Notes under the pieces: model-generated | Database searches by the model: none | Seen by the model: only the letters and a program-made list of their open reading frames with translations | What the model was told of the DNA's origin: nothing | Part shown: one piece after another, positions 36,941-48,790 of the stretch | Layout: every line of letters starts with the position of its first letter | How positions within the stretch are numbered: the stretch's first letter is position 1 | Made by a program: the position numbers and the translations under genes | Assembly (NCBI GenBank): GCA_009733775.1 | Contig: WOGZ01000239.1 | Location: forward strand, 1 to 52,580 | Direction: 5' to 3' | From: Alectoria sarmentosa | Lineage: Eukaryota > Ascomycota > Lecanoromycetes > Lecanorales > Parmeliaceae | DNA: 52,580 nt

Positions 36941-37426
36941 GACTAGACGGGACAACCGGGATCTACTTGCAAAATGAAATATCGATCTCGAACGCAGGGA
37001 AGTCCATTGAAGAGAGGTAATCGCAAGGCTTTTGAGATGGTGGATCAGGCTACAGCTGAGTCAGGTCTGCGAATACTGCAGCCTTGTGGCTGCGGGGTAG
37101 GCCAAGAAAGAAGGAAGAAGAAAGAGGAAAGCGCGAATCGGAACGCCCTCGACGCTGGTCATCCTGAACTTATGCACCTGAATTTATACAAGCAACATCT
37201 AAATCTGCATTTCGCATTAGAGCTCAGTATGACATGGAGCAGAAAATAAGGCCGATGATTGGCGATGACAGTCTGCGATCATTGTACATGTCGCTGAGAG
37301 GGCTGGAAGACCTCGGAAATCTTGAAGGTTACATAAATTAGGGCTGACCAACTTGAATTTTGGGAATGCGAGCGCTTGTTCTGAGCTTTTGCGCACCGAC
37401 TGGCTCTGATTTAGTTTCCTCGTATG
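36941..37426. promoter_or_regulatory. Upstream region of the Helo-like/ankyrin gene
   Basis: Normal-GC, apparently unmutated sequence between the start codon and the copia left LTR. It must carry the promoter, truncated to about 487 bp by the retrotransposon insertion, unless the LTR itself contributes. Confidence 0.45.
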
Positions 37427-37753
37427 TGTTGCGAGAACAGATTGCGGAGCGGAATAACTAGTAGCCGAGTAGTCTCAATAGTAGTAAATTATGACTATGA
37501 CTATGGTAATGATCGTGTCTAAACAACATAAAGAGAAAAACATGAAGACGGCCATGATCCAGTCTATATAGGACAAAGGGGCCCCGAAATCGAACCCAAA
37601 CAACTATCGAATTCCTATGAATTCCATATCGAAAAGTGACGAACTCAGAGATATTACTTTCATAATCATTTATCGAATTTATATAATTCACGTAAATTCT
37701 TCGTATCACCGATATAAGCGAATCTATTATCTAATAAATGAATTTAAATAACA
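37427..37753 (-). repeat. Copia 3' LTR (327 bp)
   Basis: Aligns end to end with 42326-42652. The outer part (37427 to about 37,615) keeps normal GC; the inner part is RIP-mutated. Confidence 0.92.
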
Positions 37754-40700
37754 TTTTCTCTTTATGAATTCGCTTATTTCAATTAATGAAAATTATACAC
37801 ATTCATTAATCGTCTATATCGTTTAAAGATTTATTTAATTAAAGATTTAATAAATATATCTGCGATCTGATCGTTTATAAATACGAAGTTTATAACAATT
37901 TTATTATTAATTAAAATCTCTCGCATATAATAATATTGAATATTAATATATTTAATGCGTTAATAATATTCAAAATTTTTAACGAAGATAAAACTATTTT
38001 TATTGTCGTCGAATAAACGAATCGAATCGTTTTTAAAAATTCGAAAGTGTAATTTTTGAAATTATCGTGTAATTTATATAATTATTTTAATAATCTCGAT
38101 AAAAGCGACGTATTTAATTTTAATAATAAATATAATAACATTTCTTTGTTTTTTATTATTTTAAATATAAATCGTTTAACCTCGTAATAAAATATATTCA
38201 TAAATAAATTCTTTATTCGTTTTATCGTTATCATAAATCAAATTTGAATAAACGATGAGATTTTCTTTTTTATGAAATCGTAAATTATATTTAATAATAT
38301 CGACGATGTAATTGAATATTCGATTGACTGCATTTAAATAACGCACAATAAAATTATAATAAAATTGATTTAATTTATTAATTGTAGAGATTAAGTTAAA
38401 TCGTGTATTAATTATAAGATATATAAAACTTTTAATACGTTTTTGATAATTTAATTAATTAATGCGTTCTTTATCAAAACGCGTAATTTCGATTATTTCG
38501 TAATTATTAAATAATGTAACGATCGAAGTGCATTATTTCATTTCATATTCGCGAAAAATCTTTTTAACGTATTGTGATTAATTGAGAATTAAAATAATAA
38601 CGATATAATATATTTAAATATCACATATTTTATCGATTGAGCCGAAGTCTTTCATTTTAAAAAATGTCTTAATATCGTTTTTGATAATGTTTATTAAGAT
38701 TTCGATTATAATAAAGATGAAAATATCGTCGATATAAAAAGCGACGATAATTAACTTTAAGTTTATAATTCGAATATAAATATATTTATTCGAAGATATA
38801 AGTTTGAATTTCATCTTAATAATAATTTTTTCGAATTTTATATTTTAAATATAAGTCGATTGTTTGAAATCGTATATTTTTTTGATAAATGAAACATTTT
38901 ATTATTAGTAGCACTTAAATATTCGAGCGATATTATTATATAAATTTTATTATATAAATTGTTATTAAAATACGCGTTATTAATGTTTAATTAATAAATT
39001 AATAAATTCAAATAAATTGTTAAAACGAACAATAATCTTAATAATTCAAATTTGAAACTAAATGCGAAAGTTTCGTTATAATTTTTTTTTTGTGAATATT
39101 TTTAAATAATTAATTTTATTTTATATTAATCGATAATTTTATCGAAATTATATTTAATTTTAAACATTTATTTACAGTTAATAAGCTTGCGCTTAATAAA
39201 TAAATTATTAAATTTTCAAATATTATTAATTATCAAATCGATAATTTATTTAATAATAACAAATTTTCATTTAAACGTATTAAATTCGTTAATGATTTTT
39301 TTATAAATCGTAAGCTCGATGTGTTATGCGATATGTGCTAAATTTTTAAAATCAAAAATCTTATCGAATTTCACACGATTATTCATTTTATAAATACGCG
39401 ACGATTTAATAAATGTAATTGTAAACTTTATAAAACGTTATATATTATTTTTTGATATGAAAATAAATTGTTAAATTTGTAATAATAACATTTGAAATCG
39501 AATTAAACTCGATTTAAAAAATCGAAATTTCGATTATTCGACGTTCATTTAAAATAATATTTGAGATTTTCGAGATTTTATTAATTGCGAAAGAAGAAGT
39601 TCTCTCATTATTATTATTTAATAAATGAAATTACGAATCTTTTTTATAATGATTAAAAGCTGCTTGATAAAAGTCTTTCTTTAATACGAATTCTTTTAAA
39701 TCGTTATTTTGTTCGTTTGTTAATGATAATGTAATGTTATTAATTGAGATTTTATCGTTCTTTTAATCATCGTTATTATCAAATATATATTTATTTATTA
39801 TTTCGACGATGTCATTAATAATATCGTTGTCGTTAAATAATATAAATGTTATCTTTGCACGCATAAAGTCGAATTTCGAAAATAAACTTTTAAATAATAA
39901 TTTTAAATTTTTTCGATATTTATAAAAAATCATATTCGTAAATTATTCGAATCGATTTTTATTAAATTTATAAACATAATATTGAGTTTTCAAATAACAT
40001 TCGATATATATATTTAAATAACTTACGTTATATAAATAAAAACATTTTGCACACGCATTCAAATATTCTTTTATTATTGAAATTTAATATTATTTTTATT
40101 CATTATTTTTTAAATGATTTACTTTTTTTATAAAAAGTTTATTGTAAATATAATACGCGTATATTATCGCTTTTATTTAAAAAAATAATGATAATTTCGA
40201 TTATACGAGCATTGTTTTAATTATCATAATTATCGTTTAATTAAATTTTTTCGAGACTTTATTTTAATATGCGATGTAAATAAAGATAAATTTTATATAA
40301 ATATTTATATCGTGTAATTTCTTATTGATAATCTTATATTTTAATGCATTATTAATACGAATATATATTATTAACTTTTTATTTTCAATTAATAAGTATT
40401 TAATTGCATAAATCAAAAAATTATGAATTTCGATTTTAAATGCGATAAATCGTATCATCGCTTATTCAATTATTTTATTAATAAACGATACGAAATATAT
40501 ACATTTTCGTTTAATGTTATCGATAAAAAATTTGTCTTAAAAGTCGATATGCATTTTTGTTATAAATATCGTAATCTTCATACGAGGTTTTTTATTAATG
40601 ATCTTAATCATCTTTATAACATCATACACGTCGTAATTGAAATCTTTTAAAATCTCAAATCGATTCATTTTATGAGCATAAAGATATAAATTCTTTAATT

Positions 40701-42325
40701 TATATATTCTCGAATAATTAAATCGTTAATACATTAACTCAAATGTTATAAAAATAAAATATTTATATTTAAATAAAATCTTCGTAATAATTACGATCGT
40801 TTAATTAATTATTATAAATGCTTTATCGAAGTTGCAATTCGTTAACTCGTAAAAATTATTTTTCACATAATCAAAAACGACGATATTATTTATTATTTTA
40901 TTAATAATTCGTATTATTTGATTATCGAAATATATTAAAAATTCACGTTTATCAAAAATGATAATAAATAACAAATTGACTTTTATGTTCGATACATAAA
41001 ATACATTTTTTAAAATTTGTGTTTAACGATCGACTCGTATACGAATATCGTTTATATCTTTATATAATAATTCGTTTTAATTATCGAATTTCATTATTTT
41101 ATCGTAATGAGTTATATTAACGAATAAGTTCTTTTAAAATATTATATAACGTGTGATTTTCGTGTCGATGATTTATTCGAGAATTTTTATAACATGTTTA
41201 CGATATATAATTATTTAAATACGTTTTTTACGAAATATATCTTTCACATTATTATTTTCTTTTTTCGTTATAATAACGATTTTGTTTTTTCATTTAAAAA
41301 AGCGAGTCGTGAATTTGTTGAAAATTTTACGATCATTTTTTAATTATAAAATATCATTTTTATTCGCCTTTTTCTCTTTTTTTTGAAATTAAAATAATTC
41401 GATTTATAATAATCTTTTTTATCACATTTAAAGCATTCGATATTTATAAAATTATTATTTTTCGAACGATTTTTTTAATTTTGTTTATTATCACGATTTC
41501 TTTTCGTATTAACGATATTTAAATTATTTTCACGTTTAATATTTTATTTCATCGTATAAAGTTATTTTAAGATTAATATTATAATAAAAATGTCGATTTA
41601 ATTTAAAATATGCTTCGTTATATCGTATTCGTTTTTTTAATATACATTTACGATTATCGTCGTATAATGTATATTTGATAACTTTATATTTAATATAAAA
41701 TTATAAATTTCGTCGCTCAATTACTTTAAAGTTATCGTTATTTTATCGATTAATTTATCGTTGTTTTTGATATAATCGAAAAATCGTTATAATATAAAAA
41801 ATAAACGTTTTTTATTATTTATTTTATAAAGTCGTTTCAATTCGTTTTATACGTTTTTAAATGAATTTATATTATTTATATAACTTTATTATATTTCTTT
41901 CACATTAATAATTAATATAATAATTATTTAATAATTTATAAACATTTAATTGTGTTTTTTTTTTTATCGTTTAAACATTTTCTGATATTTTTTATAATGT
42001 TTCACATATTACGTTTTATAAAAATAATTTTATAAATTTAAACTTAATTGTTATAATTATGAGTTTTTAAAATAAATAATTTGATATATAAATGCTTTAA
42101 TAACGACTTATTTAAATCATTTAAATCGATTTTCAACATTTATTTTTTATCTTTTTTAATAAATGCTATAAACTTTTTATTTAACGAATTTAAATTTTAT
42201 TTAATGATGTAAAAGCTTAATAACGTCGTCTCTCGATCGACGAATGTTATATTTCGTTTCATTAAATCGATAACGAGGTTTCGTTCAATAATTATTTAAT
42301 AAATAAATTAATCGAATTTATAATT

Positions 42326-42652
42326 TATTGCGAAAACAAATTGCGAAACGATATAATTAATAATCGAATTATTTTAATAATAATAAATTATGATTATAAT
42401 TATAATAATAATCGTGTTTAAATAACATAAAGAGAAAAATATAAAGACGATCATGATCTAGTTTATATAGGACAAAGAGGTCTCGAAATCGAACTCAAAC
42501 AATTATCGAATTTTTATGAATTCTATACCGAAACGTGGCGAACTCAGAGGTATTACTTCTATGATCATTTGTCGAACCCATATGATCCACATAGATCCTC
42601 CGTACCACCGATATAAGCGAGTCTATTACCTAATGAGTGAGTCCAAACAACA
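42326..42652 (-). repeat. Copia 5' LTR (327 bp)
   Basis: Partner of 37427-37753. Here the inner part (42,326 to about 42,530) is RIP-mutated and the outer part keeps normal GC, the mirror image of the other LTR. Confidence 0.92.
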
Positions 42653-42657
42653 ATATG

Positions 42658-43522
42658 TCGTACACATAAATGTCACCGAAGCAAGTAGCTATGCATGAAT
42701 GTGATTGAACCGTCCAAATGCCAGGGCCAGCAGCAAATAAAGGCCTGAACAGGCATGCTGCCTTGCCCCAACATTGTGAAAAACTCCCATATTTGTACGA
42801 CATGACCTGAAGTATATCTATCTGAGTACAAGTGTGGGTGAGTGGGAGAAAGAAAGTTTATATGACTCTGAAAGAGAAAAGTATCCGAATGAAGAGAAAA
42901 GAATGTGGGCCACAGGCCTATATAAGTCAAACGGCCATGGGCCTGAACCATAGTCACAGGATAGTGCAATTGTCATATCAACTGTCATGCAATTGCCACA
43001 TGCATTTACAATATAGATTGTAATAATGATCGATAGAATCTCGTAGTTCAATAGGTCGAATTCGAGGACCATTAATCCACAGTCCCACTGTTCTGAATAC
43101 TCTCAAGATTATTGTTAAGGTGCAAAGGAAAGTCGGCTGCGTCCATGCAGTACGAGGGAAGTCGAAGCTTTTTCACGCTTACGGTTGGGACAGAACAGGA
43201 CTTGAAAGAATTATAATCTTGGCCATCAAGCAGGATTGCTACCGCGGAGGCCTGCAATCCTCTATTACCCTCAGGAATCAGATCCACGATTTTTGGCTCT
43301 TAGCAGACTTCCACGTAGATACCAATTACAACGGCACAATGGAGAAAAACCGATTCCGAGGGTTTTTGCATGTAAGCTTTAATTTGATTGATATCCCTTT
43401 TGTGCAAACGTCTGTAGTATTTCAGCCTTAAGGAACAGATCAATGCCTATCTGGTACTGCTCTAGGTGCAAATCCGATACATACAATACCCTCTATGCCA
43501 TTCAGCACTACCTTGACTAGAA
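42658..43522. other. Normal-GC spacer, no confident gene
   Basis: Overlapping frames on both strands (for example 43120-43431 plus and 43072-43287 minus) have no recognisable domain. A GCAATTG...CAATTGC pair sits near 42,965-43,000. Part of it is likely the 3' flank of the EthD gene. Confidence 0.4.
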
Positions 43523-44089
43523 CTAAGCCCCAGAAGTCGCAGCCGGCTGTCTGGGCAACACGTTACTCAAATCCGAACTCTCTTCGAAAGTCCCGTAAGT
43601 ACTTTTCCCACTCTTTACATTCACAACCCCTTCATTAAGTACATAACTCTCCACCCAGCCCAAACTCACCACCGTGTGCGTGCGATTGACATACGGCTCC
43701 TCCTCCTCCTGCAATTTCTGGAATTCGGGGTCATTGGTGACCTTGTTCATTTCCTCAAAGGAGCGGAAGTAAAATTCGACGGTCATGTCGTGGTCGTCGA
43801 CGACCCAGCCGCGATTGAGATGGCGGTTCATCTCGTCCAGTGTCTTGCGCACATTGAGAGGCGAGAAGTACTAGGTGGCTTGTTAGCTGAAGTTGGGACT
43901 CAGGATTTGTTGGGGGGGGATCACCTGGATGTAGGAATGGATGCCGTGTTTTGCGTGGATTTTGGCTGCTTGCACCGCATGATTATTGGTAGCGAACTCG
44001 TACGCTTCAGCGCCGCTGCGGCTGGGTGAGTGGTAGAGGGAGATTGAGAGACGGAGAAGACGTGGGGTTGTTCCTGCCGACATTGGCAT
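43523..44089 (-). CDS. EthD-domain protein (dimeric alpha/beta barrel)
   Basis: Small soluble protein of the EthD family, whose fungal members often act as dehydratases or decarboxylases on polyketide intermediates. Two exons, complement(43523-43870, 43925-44089), join in phase to 170 residues. The first strand-helix unit reads RLSISLYHSPSRSGAEAYEF, followed by NNHAVQAAKIHAKHGIHSYI with the family's conserved His near the substrate pocket. The second half has DDHDMTVEFYFRSFEEMNKV, DPEFQKLQEEE and a final strand TVVSLGWVESYV. The full length fits a single-domain member. A TATA-like box reads TTTATAT on the minus strand (44211-44217), about 125 nt upstream. It neighbours a broken alpha/beta hydrolase, another family found in such clusters. 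Reaction and substrate are not deducible here. Confidence 0.85.
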
Positions 44090-45385
44090 TTTTTTGGGTG
44101 GGCAGTAACAGGATATCCGAAATCGATATAGCTTAATCACAGACTCAATGGGATTTCGAGAGCACGAAGGATCTAGTGAGGTAGGAGATCAAGCAGACGA
44201 GATGGAGTTGATATAAATGTTGTACATGACTGTTCTTGCCCAGGTTGACACGTGGCTTCTACGTCATTACCATCAAACCAAAGCATTACCGAAGACCGAA
44301 GGCCGAGTATCGAATGTATCATTCTCAGCCTCGGGCTCGTCGCAGAATGAGTGGTGTCATTTAGGCCTCACGGCAGCTAAAGGCCGAGGGTACCTTACGG
44401 GCGTGCCCCAGAGTGCGCACACTGTATTGCGATAGTGCTGGTACCATGTGAAGCAGTATATATCGTTTAGATTTTAAATACCGCTCCAGGTCATGGGCGG
44501 AAATGTCATCGCCAAATTTATATTACGATATCTATGTCTGTTATCATCATTATTTGACTCAAAAATCGTTTCGACACCGTTTCACCAACAACTTCTTTTT
44601 GACATCAAGAAAATTGAACATTAAACAAATTGAAATCTTAGGGTTTAAGTGCGCAATATTCGATATATAAGATCTTTTGAAGCTTTATAAAAGGAGATGA
44701 GTTTCGAATTACGATACATTTTACAAATTAAAGGATTTACCAATGAACCAAAGTTATTATTAAGATGAAACGCGTTTCAAATTTAATTTAATCCTAAGTA
44801 GGCTCATTATTTATTTGTTAAGATTTAAGCCTTGTCGACGATGAGAACAAAACGACTTTTTAAAAATCTTCATTTTCCACGATGTAGCAGCACTGTTTTG
44901 CAACTACACTAATTTAAAACTTATTCACAAAATCATATCGTATTTTAAGGAATTTCGATACATTCGAAATATTAGTCCCATGACTGTGATAAAATAAAAA
45001 CTCTGTTAAGTTACGATTGTACTGACTTACAGAAACGATACTATTTCAATACGGTGTGCGCAGTCTAGGGCACGTCCGTAAGGCAGGTATATATAGCTAC
45101 GGTGTTCGGAACTTTAGTAGAACTCCATCTCCGTGGCCCCATCGAGGCTTTTCTCCGAGTCGCAGTATTGGACGGCATGATAATGGAATGGCTCACAGTC
45201 GCCGTTCGCGCATACATCGTATCTGGCTGCATGCCACCTCATACGTTCTGTGCAACCAATGACATGCTCTTGATCACCAACCTCGCCCCCGGAGATGATA
45301 TTAATTATTGCTACTTTCCCTTGATCACATTCTAGTGCACGCAGCTGCCTTGATCCACATCGGCTGTGAAGATTTGCGCCAGGTA
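44090..45385. other. Spacer, partly AT-rich, no gene
   Basis: 44,090-44,460 has normal GC and should carry the EthD promoter. 44,470-45,050 is AT-rich with moderate loss of C, like a lightly RIP-mutated relic, with no readable frame. 45,050-45,385 has normal GC; minus frames there continue past the end of the hydrolase remnant and look spurious. Confidence 0.45.
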
Positions 45386-45857
45386 CTATGCAACTTGAGC
45401 ACCCTTGTACTTCGAGCTCATCTCCCAATGGATCTTGAAAACCTCATCCAACCACGCAAAAGTTCGCTGTGTCAAAAATGTCAAAAGCCCCAATCTTAGA
45501 CTGCAGTCCGCCTTCGGTAGCATCTGTAGCAATTCCCTGCATCTTCTGATCCAAAAGACAGATGCGACAGAGTGTTATATATATTCTAGTTGTGCTGACC
45601 TCTGGCTTCGCGTATATCGACGCCGCGGCTCCAGTGACCATGACGGGACATTTGACCTGATGCAAGTATTGTGTATGATCCGGCCGCGCCAGTGTAAACG
45701 TCTGCATCTTCCGAAACACGTCTGCGGCTGAGTCTACGCCGACCGTCCATCGAAGATTATTGAATTCCCATTTCGTTTGAGAATTCATCCAGCCAAGCAG
45801 GTCCACCAAATAGTCCCACATGTAGTCGGCTGCGAAGCCGCCAGTCTTGAAAATGTG
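45386..45857 (-). pseudogene. Alpha/beta hydrolase fragment, truncated and frameshifted
   Basis: C-terminal portion of an alpha/beta hydrolase-like enzyme. Starting at HIFKTGGFAADYMWDYLVDL it runs through NNLRWTVGV and the strand YLHQVKCPVMVTGA typical of the fold's strand before the catalytic Asp. It continues to DATEGGLQSKIGAFDIF, which precedes the position of the catalytic His in such families. At about 45,463-45,475 the frame breaks: the natural C-terminus TFAWLDEVFKIHWEMSSKY continues in another frame and ends at a TAG at 45386. No N-terminal half with a nucleophile motif (GxSxG) is visible upstream within 150 bp. It is therefore a broken gene, unless an unrecognised intron repairs the shift. 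It lies beside the EthD gene on the same strand. Confidence 0.65.
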
Positions 45858-45975
45858 GTGCTGCTGTACACAGCTCAGGGATCGAGTATTGCTTGCTTGG
45901 AATGGAGTTCAAGGCTGCAATTTGACTTTTGTGGAACGGTGTTTGTTTGAACTCGCATGAGAATCAGTAGTCTAA

Positions 45976-47042
45976 TTATTGCCCCAGAAATGCTACCTTA
46001 CTACGCCAACCCCAATCCTCCATTCCCCTACCGAGCTCCATCCAAGCTACCAGCCCGTCTTCAAGCCACCACTTCCGCCGCCATACCCAATACCACCCAA
46101 AAAATAGCACCGCCAACATCGCCAAGCAATTTCCTCGGCCAAGAGCGTACGGTACGGCTATGTTGTGAAGAGACCAGCAAAGCGCCCCCAGGGCCACAAC
46201 CGAAACCGATCCCTCGAAGTGAAAATCCACCACGCACGAGCGGTACAATGACGACGTGTGGTCGCCGAGCCAGAAGGCGAAAGCAAAGTAGTAGCCAGCG
46301 CTCATGGAGTAACTCAAGAAGGGGTATTGGGCAGTTTGGATTGAGTCGACGTGGTGGGAGGCCTGCCAGTGGGTTTGCAGAATGGCGGAGAGGGAATGGA
46401 TTTGGTGGAGGGAGGCGTGGTAGGTTTTTGGAAGGAGTGTTGGGATATGGTAGCAAGCTTGGCAATGGATTTTGAGGGTGGTGTGGACGGCCTGGAGTTT
46501 GCGGAAGAAGGCAGAGTCGGTTTTGGGAAGGAGTGTAGACATGTAACTCGTGGTGGTAAGAACCAGTCCGTCCCAGGTCTGTTTGAGGATAGCGAAAATT
46601 CTGTCTCGTTGTCCGGCCAGACTGGATGAAAAGAGCTCCAAGGCATCAGAGGCAACGGATGCGAAAGTTATCCCCTTGGATGGGCTGTCAGCGAGATTCT
46701 TGAGAACCTGGTCTTGCGACCCAGCATTCCTTCCGGTGTCGGTCGGAAACTTACTGGAAGCGCTCCACGGCGAATTGGCTCCCTGTTCGACTGCAGTACC
46801 ACATCCTCGACGAGTTTCCCGACCTTAGAATGTACTTCCTTAGGGAGGTACGGGGTAAGAAAGTTGTATAATCGCTCGAGGGGAATCGTCATCTCTGACC
46901 TGTCTGCGTTCGGCTCTGTGTCTCGCATCGCATTGTTGGATCCTGTGGAGCGTAGCACTTCATCGCGTTCCGGGTTGGAGGAAGTTTGGGTATCTCCGTC
47001 CATCTTTTTGGGTCTGGGTTTCGGGCAGAGCCACTCTGTCAT
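45976..47042 (-). CDS. Hypothetical membrane protein with internal tandem repeat
   Basis: Not recognised as a known family. Two exons, complement(45976-46707, 46755-47042), with a 47-nt GTAAGT...CAG intron, give 339 residues. Residues 1-45 are polar and rich in Asn, Ser and Glu. Then come IPLERLYNFLTPYLPKEVHS and an amphipathic region. A tandem repeat of about 32 residues follows: STLLPKTDSAFFRKLQAVHT and PTLLPKTYHASLHQIHSLSA begin the two copies. Three hydrophobic segments come after it (YYFAFAFWLG, VVALGALCWSLHNIAVPYAL, NCLAMLAVLFFGWYWVW), then a short Trp-rich tail. It is likely a small integral membrane protein with a cytosolic or lumenal helical head. A second Met (MDGD, 13 codons in) is an alternative start. 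Confidence 0.6.
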
Positions 47043-47649
47043 AGAAGGCGTGAAGTATCCTGAGTTCAGTAATCAACTATTTGATGTGCGAAGGATGTGG
47101 GATTTGAGGGGAGAAGATGGTCTGAAGATTTAATCAGCGAAGAGGACTTGATTCATAGGCAGAAGAGTCCCACCAATTGGAGCAAGTTTGTCAGGACAAT
47201 CCATTGCACAACAAAGAATTCACGGACGCACATGCGCAGCTGTCCAAGACATGAAATTAGTTTCAAAAGTGCTACGTGGAGCTGCGGATGGAAGTCCGTA
47301 CCTGAGATGAGTCTGAGACACTGACAAAGAGAGACGGATAGCTGCTTGCTCTAGAATCAGTCAAGCAAGTCATGTCTATCGCATTGCGGAGATTGGAGAA
47401 GGGCCCAGAAAGTCTAAGGATTCAGCCTAGGTAAAGCTTCTGACAACAGCTGAAAGACGTCAAACGCATCCATCTCTGCCTATTTGTAGCCAGCTACTCT
47501 AGGCTACGCCCAGATCTCAACAACAAAGCCTGCCGAAAATTTCAGCATGTCCAGCGACGCCAGCCAGTAAGGCGTCTTTCGATGTCCACGTTCCACGCGA
47601 ATTTCTGACAACATGCACGGGCTCCGCCAAAAAGCGCTGCTTGACTAGT
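47043..47649. other. Divergent intergenic region
   Basis: Normal GC, between a minus-strand and a plus-strand gene; it probably holds both promoters. An ATG-led short exon (MSSDASQ, about 47,548) followed by a good GTAAGG donor may be the first exon of the next gene, but its phase does not fit the obvious acceptor. Confidence 0.4.
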
Positions 47650-48223
47650 TCTCAGCCTTCAAGAAGCAGCTCAGCAATCTCCCTAAAGTTGATCCGCAAG
47701 TCAGGGTGTCCGAACCAAGATTCTCCCTGATCACCACAGCACTCGGGCAAATTCCAGAAGTCATAATGGAGCTAAGGAAAACAAAGAGGGACACCGACGC
47801 AACACATTGGCCGGGCCAAAAAGCGCTGCAGAATAGGATCGATGTCATGAAACACTATGCCAGCATGACCGCACTTTCCTTAGCGACAACAGGGCACACG
47901 GCGAGGCTGGCGAAACTGGGCGATGAGCGTGCAGGGGTGTATATGGAGGATTCTGAATTTGCCAAGCACTGCGAGAATCTGTCGAAGGTCCTTCGTAAAG
48001 AAGGACTAAGCGAGGGTATCTGGGATGAGTGGACAGAAAGGGAATCCGCAAATCTCAATGCCAGGATGGATAATACGACCCAAGCATTCGAGGACCTCTC
48101 AGTGGTAGAGGAACAGGTACAAAATGGACTCTGAGATGGAACTGACCAGATTTTCAGCGCGGCACAAAAAGGGCCGATCTTGCTTTGCTGAGACGGAGTA
48201 GCACGGAAAGAGAGATGTCTTAA
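47650..48223 (+). CDS. Hypothetical helical protein (5' end unresolved)
   Basis: No family recognised. The coding frame is open from after a TAG at 47647 and runs to 48116; a 40-nt intron with branch-like ACTGAC ends at 48157, and the last exon ends with TAA at 48223. The readable part is about 177 residues, mostly helical and charged (ITTALGQIPEVIMELRKTKR, VMKHYASMTALSLATTGHTA, EFAKHCENLSKVLRKEG, EDLSVVEEQRGTKRADLALL), without signal peptide or membrane span. No in-frame ATG lies at the 5' end, so a first exon is missing from this model. The CTAG just before 47650 would serve as acceptor. Confidence 0.55.
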
Positions 48224-48790
48224 CCAGGATTGCATCGGCAAGATAATTTTATCTAATGTCGAGCCCAGTTTTGAATATACCAGTAGTAGGATCGTAGATA
48301 ACGTCCTACTCTCCGTTCGCTGCGCAGCATTCTTGAAGCTGTTGTGAGCAATATTCTCTCATCCAGATATCTACAGATGCTGGACAGTCAGCATAGCATT
48401 CACCAGTACATAATCTCGGCGAGATTATGTAGTTGAAGCCTGCTGTGTCAGGGGGGTGGGCCTTTGTAAACAGTAGCTGATTAACATGGGACTAGGATTT
48501 TTCTAGGGTTTAATGAAAGCACAAGTCTGCATCTTCTAAAAGGGAAGAAGAGACCGATCGAACAGATGATGAGTCTTGTTGCGGGGTCATTGCAGTCTCA
48601 GCACGTGACGGGTTGGTCAGCTCGGGAAAGCTTCCTTCTTGAGATATGGGGGTTCTTCGCCCTCAACATCTTCGAAACATTTTGCGGCGACACTTCTGGA
48701 GCCATCAGTGAAACAAAGTCTCCCCTAAGATGGCACCTTGAAGCATTATCCAGAAGGAGATAGAGCTTTCGGCATCCCGAGTCCTAGACA
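48224..48790. promoter_or_regulatory. Upstream region of the vacuolar-type MFS gene with a perfect dyad
   Basis: 567 bp of normal-GC DNA without a convincing gene (the frame 48566-48763 has no recognisable features). It holds a perfect inverted repeat at 48407-48431, TACATAATCTC and GAGATTATGTA around a GGC spacer, about 360 bp upstream of the transporter ATG. Confidence 0.5.

Larger units (their letters stand above)
37427..42652 (-). mobile_element. Full-length Ty1/copia retrotransposon, RIP-inactivated
   Basis: 5,226 bp with two LTRs of exactly 327 bp (TG...CA ends in minus orientation) and flanks GTATG (37422-37426) and ATATG (42653-42657), a 5-bp target duplication differing by one G/A change. 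Minus-strand order fits copia. A Gag zinc-knuckle remnant ECFKCDKKDYYKSNYF lies near 41,435-41,390. The RT core AFYIDDIFIF lies in the open frame 38614-38814, which ends with FFKMKDFGSI. The RNase H end (RIKYINIQYYYMREI, then NDQIADIFIKSL) lies at about 37,850-37,990. A purine run AAAGAGAAAA abuts the 3' LTR as polypurine tract. Zinc-knuckle and RNase H His/Cys/Gly positions are replaced by Tyr or Asp, and stops are frequent: it cannot encode working proteins. Confidence 0.92.

Noticed and set aside
43020..43080. tRNA gene suggested by GTCGAATTCGAGGAC
   Set aside because: Only a T-arm-like palindrome is present; no acceptor stem, D-arm or anticodon arm can be paired around it.
46061..46465. 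Pro-rich minus frame within the membrane-protein gene
   Set aside because: It overlaps the 244-codon exon in another frame; its Pro-richness comes from reading the repeat out of frame.
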